Below are positions 57,177-64,000 of a DNA stretch of 64,000 bases, in pieces; within the stretch, counting starts at the first letter, position 1; every line of letters starts with the position of its first letter. A program made the translations under genes and the position numbers. Below the pieces are notes generated by a model. The model had not been told where the DNA came from and made no database searches. It saw only the letters and a program-made list of their open reading frames with translations. Origin of the DNA: Lepidurus packardi (taxonomy: Eukaryota > Arthropoda > Branchiopoda > Notostraca > Triopsidae); the NCBI GenBank assembly GCA_023053545.1, contig JAKZAN010000006.1:10634351-10698350 (forward strand), in the 5' to 3' direction.

Positions 57177-57906
57177 ATGGCTTCCTTAGCGAAGGTTTTT
57201 CAGCCAGCTTTATGCAGAAAATGGCTCGTTTTGCAAAATAAGCAAATCGTGCGTTCGGTCGGACGTAAGTAGCTTGACCTACTTGGGAAGCTGAAAACTA
57301 ACGGAGCTTGTATTTCAGATTGGAATAAGGATTTCAAGCCTAGCAAGGTGCCCCAGACGGAAGCGGAAAAGGCTGCCGCTGCGCAAAAGTATGGACTTAT
57401 TCCTGCTGATTATCAAACATACCCAGACGATGGAACAGGTCTTGGAGACTATCCCAAGCTGCCTCTCATTAGTCCAGATATGAGAGATCCTCACTATAAT
57501 TACGATTACCCAGAATTGAAGAGGGACTTTGGTGAACCTGTACGTTGGGTTGTTTTAGTCTTTGAAAACGGCTATCAGCGCACAATCTTTGTATAAAAGA
57601 GACTTAGCGTAATTTGTCTAATTTAAGGTACATGCGGAATATGTGAACTACACCGAAGAACGACTTAGCGCGGCAAGAACCCGATATACGTACCCTCAGA
57701 TGTTAACTGCGTTTTTGTCAATCATGGCGTTAATTTTTGCTCTGCGAGAAGTAGGAGAAATTTTCCCATCTTATCGCCCTGCGGTAAGACATTCTTTTCC
57801 TTAATAAAGACTCTCAAGTGTCATTCACAAACTTTCGTTTCTGCAGATGCCGAAGCAATATCCAAAAAATGGTGTAGTACACTATACCTTTGAAACCGTT
57901 GAATAG
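57177..57906 (+). CDS. NDUFB8: NADH dehydrogenase 1 beta subcomplex subunit 8 (ASHI)
   Basis: Accessory subunit of mitochondrial complex I in the inner-membrane distal arm. Four exons: 57177-57264, 57319-57539, 57628-57783, 57847-57906; 174 aa (human 186). An N-terminal basic presequence (MASLAKVFQPALCRKWLVL) is followed by HWNKDFKPSKVP, YGLIPADYQTYPDDGTGLGD, YPKLPLISPDMRDPHYNYD, and one membrane helix MLTAFLSIMALIFALREVG. The tail is MPKQYPKNGVVHYTFE. These motifs match NDUFB8 order and spacing. It lies 237 bp after the zinc-finger stop, on the same strand. Confidence 0.95.
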
Positions 57907-58624
57907 TAATGTCAAGTTTGTTGACTCTGTGCAGTAAATATCGAATTGTTGGATGCTAAAATTAGGGTTTTGACCGAAAGGGAAAAACGAATGAAATACA
58001 TTAGTATAAACAGAAGATGTATTTTTCCTTTTTTACATTTGCCTGTAAGCGGTTAGCTACCGTTTTGATATTTTTTTAGTGATTTGTATGTTTTCATGAT
58101 AGTTTGAATGAATTTACCTGGAGTATGATTTGTCTTAAAATGTATAAAGTCTCTAGAGTATTCGTTCCTCTAGCTGTTTCTGTTTGAGTATGGCGCTGAG
58201 CTTATCTATTGATTACTATTGAGTAACCAATCGATTCTGTTCTTATGGTGATAATATAAAGCTTCTGATTGGCTGCCGTTTCTTAGAACCATTCCCATTG
58301 GTCTAGTTCAAATTCAAGCTAGAAGATTCGAATATGAGACCAGTTTCAGCTGAAATTCAGTTGTGGTTGTGAACTAGGTTTAGGCTGGGTTCACGTGAAG
58401 GTTTTACTTCCTTAACTGGTCATTTGAAGTTGTAACAAAGTGAAGTGTATAATCGAGGTAAAATCTTAGCATGCAGTAGTTATTTATCTCACACTAAGTA
58501 CTACTTACTAGATTGGAAAGTGGTTGATTATACCACTGGTTTTAGTTTTACCAGCTTGCCCAAACCGCTGGTCGAACGTCGACGTTGTAGTACTGCCATT
58601 GTGTTCTTTTAACGCTTGAACACA
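57907..58624. other. Intergenic, HMMR upstream region
   Basis: 718 bp with the NDUFB8 3' UTR and the HMMR promoter. Contains a TGATTGGCTG (about 58265) that includes an ATTGG/CCAAT-type box, common in cell-cycle promoters. No coding exon seen. Confidence 0.5.
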
Positions 58625-61600
58625 ATGTCTTTTAACAAGGCTAAGTTAAAACGCTTCAATGACGTTGTTGGTAAGCATATCCATGCGCTTTTCGTAGCTA
58701 CGATATCAGTTCTTCCTTTTATTTCCTTAAATATAAACTTAAATATAATTGATAATTTTTTACGTTAGGTTGTGCACCGGCACCAACAGCGTATGATCCC
58801 AAGATGCCTGATTCAAGCCATGCTCCCAGCTTTGCCAAAGAACATCGCTTCAAACCTGAGCAAGCTGGTGATGAAAATGAACTTGCTGTAACCGACAATT
58901 TTCAGTTCCTTACACCTGGAACGTTATCCCGCTCCAGATCTTCATCATGCACATCATTCCCATCAGTGTGCTCCGGTCCTGGATCTGCCGTAAATAAAAT
59001 CTCTTGTTTGGAATTCTCACAAACAGATAAGGCTGATTATTACATGTACTTCAGGTAAAATCCAAGCCAGTGGCATCCGATCATTCCCAGTGCAGCAAGC
59101 AGATCGCTGAGCTTGAAAGGGACTTACGTCTGGTGATAACTGAACGTACAGCTTTGGTCAAGAAGACAGCCCAACTTGAAGATAGCCTGCACAAGTACGC
59201 GAAGCTATTTCTTTTACTAAAGCAATGTGTTAATTTGTTTGATTTCAAGGGCGGAAGTCCATATGGCCCAGTATATGAAGGATAAGACGCACCTGGAATC
59301 CACCATTGCTTCACTGGAAAGAGAGGCGAAAGATCTTCAACACGGCAAGACGCTGTTGAAGCAGAAAGTATACAGACTTATAGCACTTTCAGCTTTTTGT
59401 TATTTTTTTTATAATAATTATTGTTCCTTAGTTAAGTTCTTATGAAGCGTCCCAAACCAAGCAGCAACTGAAGGTTTCCCGTGAATTAGAACTCAAACAG
59501 CAAGTGTCTGCTCTGAACAAGGAGTTAGGTGATGCCATGGTTAAACTTCAAGCACTAGAAAAGGAGCGAGCAGCCATTCTTTGTGAAAAGAACAACCTAC
59601 AAAAACACTTGGACTTGCACCGTGAAGAAGATGAACAGTTAAAGCGAGAGTCCCAGGAACTTAAGGAGAAGTAGCGTTTTTTCATTCCAGTACAACACAA
59701 ATCTAACAATATTTGTCTATTAGGATCAGTGCGGCTGCGGAACATGCGTTAGCGTTCAAGAGAGGATTGTCGGAGAAGCACGAGTGGCGCATCAATACGC
59801 TCAACATGGATTTCCAAAACGAAAAGACCGCATTAATTAGCAAATTCGAAGAAGAGAAGATTTTCATCGACCAAGCTTGGCAGTCAAAGCTACAAGCGAT
59901 TGAACTTCAATTTCGAGAGGAAAAGCTGAAAGCTGACAGTGATTTCCAGCAAGAACGGGAGAATCTCCATCGCCAATTCGACTCCTATGAACTAACATTA
60001 ACCGAGAATCATCGTGAAGTCGTTGAGAACCTCATCCAAGAACGAAACCAAATACTGGAAGCCAAAACTATTGAATTTAACGACCAAATTCAAGCGTTGC
60101 GGGATCAGTTAACTCAAGACAAGGCGGGATTGCAGTCCAACTTTGATAGTCTGTTGCAAGAAACCAAAGCTATGGCGGAAACCGACCGAGAAGTGTTGAT
60201 TAAGGAGCTGACGAACAAGCAAACGGCCTTAACTGAGTCCTACGAGAAGCTTTTGCAAGATCTGAATCAAACTCACAAACAGGAAAAGTTGGAATGGATC
60301 GCCAAGTTGGAGTCTGCGCGTCACGAACTGGATCTGGAATGGAAAGCCGAGTTGGAAGCAAGTACGAAACGATTTGACGAGTTCGAGCAAACATTAACCC
60401 GAGACCACGCCCTTGAGATTGAAAGTCTGAAAGCCATATTTGAATCGGAGAAAGAAACTATCCTTTTGGAAACGCAAAACAAGCTGCGCCTAACAGATTC
60501 CGCGCTTTCTGAAGCCTTGGCTAAGATGGATTCAATGGAAAAGCAGATGGAAGCTGTCGTCAGCGACAAGAACAACTCCGTCAACGAGGTCAAAGCGCTG
60601 CAGCAAGCAACTGAAGTCGAAAACTTCCAAAAGCTCGAAGTTTTAAAAGCAGAACACGAAAATGTCCTAAAGACTTTGCAGAGTGATTTCCTCGAACAGC
60701 AGTTGGTCCTCGAAGAAGCTCAGAAGCAAAAAACCGCAGCCCTGATTGAAGAGTACGAAGCCAGGATGGCGTTGCTGGTCGAAGAATTAAACTCTAAAGA
60801 AAACAACAAGGAGCAGCAATACGCGCAAGAGAAATTTGAACTACATTTGCAGTTTGAAGAAGCCAAGAAGACGTTGCAGAGTAACTTGGAAGACGATAAA
60901 GCCAACTTCATGCAGAAATACACCGCGGAAATGTTGCAGTTTGAGGAGACTTTCAAGGTCCAGCTGGCTGGAATTGAAGACCAATTTGAACAAGAGAAAT
61001 TAATCCTAAAACAAACAGTGGAAGCCGAAAAGGATTTGTTGAAGCAAACCTGCAGCAAGGAAGTGGATCTGGTGAAGCACCTCTACCAGTCCAAGCAAAT
61101 TGAGCAAGAAGAAATGCACCAACGAGTCTTGACAACGATGAAAGAGAGTTTTTCAGCCGAAAAGCTCGCTTTACTGCAGGACTTCGCGCAAGAGAAAGCT
61201 TCTCTGATCCAAAGTATGGAAGCGGACAAGCTTCAAGTTATCCACGCCCATGAGACCACTTATCGACTATTGGAAGAGAAGAACGTTGGACTGGACAAAA
61301 AGATTCAAGAAGAAGCCGTTCGTTTTGAAGAGGAAAAGCGAATTTTAGCCTCCGATTTTGAAGCCAAAGTTGCAGATTTGGAACGGGAAAACCGGGAAAA
61401 TACGCAAGCTCTGATCACGAAGCATGAGACTGATGTGAACGACTTGAAGAAGATGAATGTGTCGTTGGAGGTGAAACTTCAAGAAGAACTCGGTCGATTT
61501 GAAGAACAAAAACGGATCATAAACATTGATTTTGAAGCCACGGTTGCGGGTGTGGAGCGAGCAAGTCAAGAAAAGGTGCAAGCTTTAGTTTTAAGCCACG

Positions 61601-64000
61601 AAGCGGATCTTGAAGAGCTTAAGAAGAGCAATGTTGCCTTGGAACGGAAGTTTCAGGAAGCTGTGGACCAGTTTGAAGAAGAAAAGCGAAATTTGGAAAA
61701 TGATTTCCTAGCAAAGATTGCGGCGCTGGAACAAGAAAATCTCGAAAGGACACAAGATTTGATTTTACGTCATGAAGCTGAGTTTGAACAATTCAGTGCG
61801 AAGAATATCGCACTGGAGCTCAAATTGAAGGAAAATTTGGTTGGCTTTGAAGAAGAAAAACTAAATTTGGCAAAAGATTTTGATGCAAAATTGGCAAAGT
61901 TGGAGCAAGACAGTCAAGACCACGTGCAAGCATTGATCTCCAGGCGTGAAGCTGATGTTGAAGAGTTGAAGCAAAAGAACAACGCCTTGGAGCACAAAAT
62001 TGAAGAAGAGTTGGCTCTTTTCGAAGCGGAAAAGCTGCTGTTATCCACCGGATTTGAAGAAAGACTGGCTAATTTGCAACAGGACCAAGAAAAGAAGGCT
62101 GGGGAGATGAAAACTGCTTTGGAAACCATCCGTGTGGAGCACCAATCCGAGGTGGAAGCTTTGCGTTCAGAGTTGGAAGCCGAGAAGATTGACGTGGCAA
62201 TGAAGTATACAAAAACCGCTCAGGAGGAAATCAAACAAGTCGAATTGAAGCACGAAAAGGATTTGGAAGACTTACAGACTGAGAAGGAGCAATTAAAGGA
62301 AGTTTTCGAGCAAGAGAAATCGACTCTTATTAAGTGTCACGAAGAAGAGACCCAGGCTTACCAAACCAAATTATCGAAATTGGAAGAAACTACGATGAAG
62401 CAAGAAGAAAAATATCTGGAAATTTCGGCCGAGATGAAAACCAAGGAAGCCGAATTCTTGGAATTCAAAGCTCAACTTACGGAATTTCGCACAGCATTTG
62501 AAGACGAAGCAATGAACTGGTCTGCTCAATTGAAAGCCAAAGACGAGGAATTGGAAAGTTTGCGAGAAAAATTGACCCATAGTAACGAACAAGTCCTAAA
62601 ATTCGAAGCTGAACAGAAGAAAGCGATTGCCACATCTGAAGACAACGGCACTCGCTTGAAAGCCCTCGAAACGGAATTGGTTAACGCGAAGGAACAATCC
62701 CTTACTTGGGAAAAGGAGCAACAGCATTTTAAAAGTATTTTAGAGGCCAAGGAACAGCAGCTGCTAGAACTTGGGTCTCAACTGGCTGAACGGACCACGT
62801 TGAATAGCCAGCAGGAGGCTAAATTGGAAGCTATTTCTGCCGAATTAGCGCAAGTTCTTGGGGATTTAGCGTTGAAGAGTGAGCAAACCCAAAAGTTGGA
62901 AGACGATTTGAAAAAGCAAGTTTTAGAAGCACAGCGAACAAAGATGGAGAACGCGCAGCTGCACTCTGTTTTGGAAGACGAGAAAAGCAAAGTTGGAGAC
63001 ATGGCGAAACAGCTTTCGGCGCTTAAGGAGAATTTCCGTGAGCAGAAAGCTTTAATCGAGAGTAACGCGGAGGAGCAACTCCAAGAAACTGTCGCTCATT
63101 GGTCGCAGCGCATGCGAGAGCTGAAAGCGGGCTTCGGTGCCACTAAGGAGTCCATGGAGGCTGCCTTCCAAGATGAGAAGGCCTCTTTGGCTGAAGATTG
63201 GAAGAATTTCCGAGACATACTGGAAGCTTCATTTGCGCGCCAGAAAATGGACTTGAAATCTGAGCAAGCCAACCTAGAAAAAGCCCTCCAAGACGCCCTC
63301 CAATCCTCCATGGAGCTCCAGCAAGCTTTGAAGCGCCGTGAAGAGGAGCTGCAATCCGTAAAGATTGAAACAGACGCATTGGTCGGCAAACATGAAGAAC
63401 AGGTGGAGACACTGAAGGAAAATGTGACGCAGTCCCTCAAAGACATTGCCCAATTGAGGTCCCGGAATGCGGCTTTGAATCGTGCTTTGAAGATTAGCGA
63501 AAATGATCGGAGCGAACTCGCGGCCAAATTGAAGGAGAAGGATGGCCAAGTTAAGCAACAAGAACTACAGGAGCAGGAACAACAGGAATTGTTAACTCTG
63601 CGTGAAGCATTGGCTACCGCACAAGCTGATTTGGCAGCTTTGCAAGACCGCTACGACAGTTTGTACAATCTGGTCGGACCTTTCAAGTCACAGCTCGAGC
63701 AGTATGAAACGGAAAGGCAATTATTGCTGAGTCAGAAAGAAGACACGCTTTCAGCCATGAATTCCTTGGGTACGAAGTACGCCGAGCTGATGGGCCATCA
63801 AAACCAGAAGCAAAAGATTCATCACATTATCAAGCTTAAAGACGACCTGTGTCGCCTGCGCAAAGAACTGGCCGAGTCTCAGCTGCAACTGGAGAAAGAA
63901 AGGAAATTGCGCCGTAAAGCCGAGGCAGACGGCGCTACTAAGCGAGCAGGAGCTGCTACTGCTGTTGCTTCCAATGCAACGCCTACTGTAACATCCAAAG
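58625..64000 (+). CDS. HMMR: Hyaluronan-mediated motility receptor (RHAMM) homologue, 3' partial
   Basis: Long coiled-coil microtubule/spindle protein. Exons 58625-58670, 58769-58989, 59055-59194, 59250-59367, 59432-59670, 59724-64000 (end beyond window). The N-terminus MSFNKAKLKRFNDVVGCAPA is the conserved HMMR start (MSFPKAPLKRFND..GCAP), with PTAYDPK following. The last exon is over 4.2 kb of uninterrupted heptad-rich Glu/Lys/Leu sequence. Near the end it carries the family signature KYAELMGHQNQKQKIHHIIK then LKDDLCRLRKEL, equivalent to the GHQN.KQKI.H..KLKD centrosome-targeting region. It is much longer than vertebrate HMMR (about 720 residues): more than 1,600 codons are visible. Five 58-residue repeats lie at 61300-62169. 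Confidence 0.93.
61300..62169 (+). repeat. Five 174-bp (58-residue) tandem repeats in HMMR
   Basis: Units start at 61300, 61474, 61648, 61822 and 61996, each beginning with a Lys codon (KIQEE, KLQEE, KFQEA, KLKEN, KIEEE). They share F-E-x-E/Q-K-x8-F-x-A..., Q-A/D-L and HE/RE-A-D/E. Spacing is exactly 174 bp with no indels, while residues have diverged, so these are old duplications held in register. Confidence 0.93.

Noticed and set aside
57910-58620. A bidirectional promoter shared with another gene
   Set aside because: Both flanking genes (NDUFB8 and HMMR) read rightward.
60720-61058. Long Ser/Cys/Phe-rich minus frames throughout 60-63.5 kb
   Set aside because: Antisense of Glu/Lys-rich coiled-coil codons regularly gives such frames; the plus strand is the gene.

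Overview
This is eukaryotic DNA. Nearly every gene is split by short GT-AG introns (mostly 45-90 bp), and there is a pol III type tRNA gene. The protein families point to an arthropod: a gustatory receptor with the TY-x5-QF tail, a Methuselah-like GPCR, a lola-type BTB zinc-finger gene and small signal-peptide proteins. Compact genes plus this combination suggest a branchiopod crustacean such as Daphnia. That is inference, because no species marker is present.

Left part (1-19 kb), conserved housekeeping genes. XPNPEP3 (+, 5' partial) faces PPAT (-). PAICS (-) and MRPL21 (-) follow on the same strand as PPAT. PPAT performs the first committed step of purine synthesis and PAICS steps 6 and 7, so two enzymes of one pathway lie in tandem. 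Next come cyclin D (+), a tRNA-Ala(UGC) gene (-) and a two-DCX-domain doublecortin-like kinase (+).

Middle part (19-51 kb), accessory and rearranged. It holds three decayed copies of a cysteine-rich DUF4789-like gene, three intact small secreted glycine-rich genes (two of them the arms of a ~1.66 kb inverted duplication), a gustatory receptor, a Gly/Gln-rich secreted protein, a partial duplicate of the DCLK first coding exon, a Methuselah-like receptor split by a solo LTR, and a lola-like BTB-ZnF gene. Transposon debris is frequent: a hAT MITE, two hAT transposase tails, Tigger and THAP relics, a Jockey/I-like LINE remnant, and a recurrent hairpin repeat.

Right part (51.9-64 kb), conserved genes on the + strand: an FNBP4-like WW protein with a GC-AG intron, a 12-finger C2H2 protein, NDUFB8 of complex I, and a long coiled-coil HMMR/RHAMM homologue that runs off the window and carries five 58-residue tandem repeats.

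Exon joins were checked by reading frame. PPAT (534 aa), PAICS (415), MRPL21 (221), cyclin D (303), DCLK (926), Gr (447), BTB-ZnF (365), FNBP4-like (533), ZnF (684) and NDUFB8 (174) all close in frame. I found no CRISPR, operon or prokaryotic system, and nothing that clearly amounts to an undescribed multi-gene system. The most notable items are the solo LTR inside the receptor exon, the inverted gene duplication with a palindrome at its edge, the decaying DUF4789-like family, the HMMR repeat block and a possible upstream coding exon for cyclin D.
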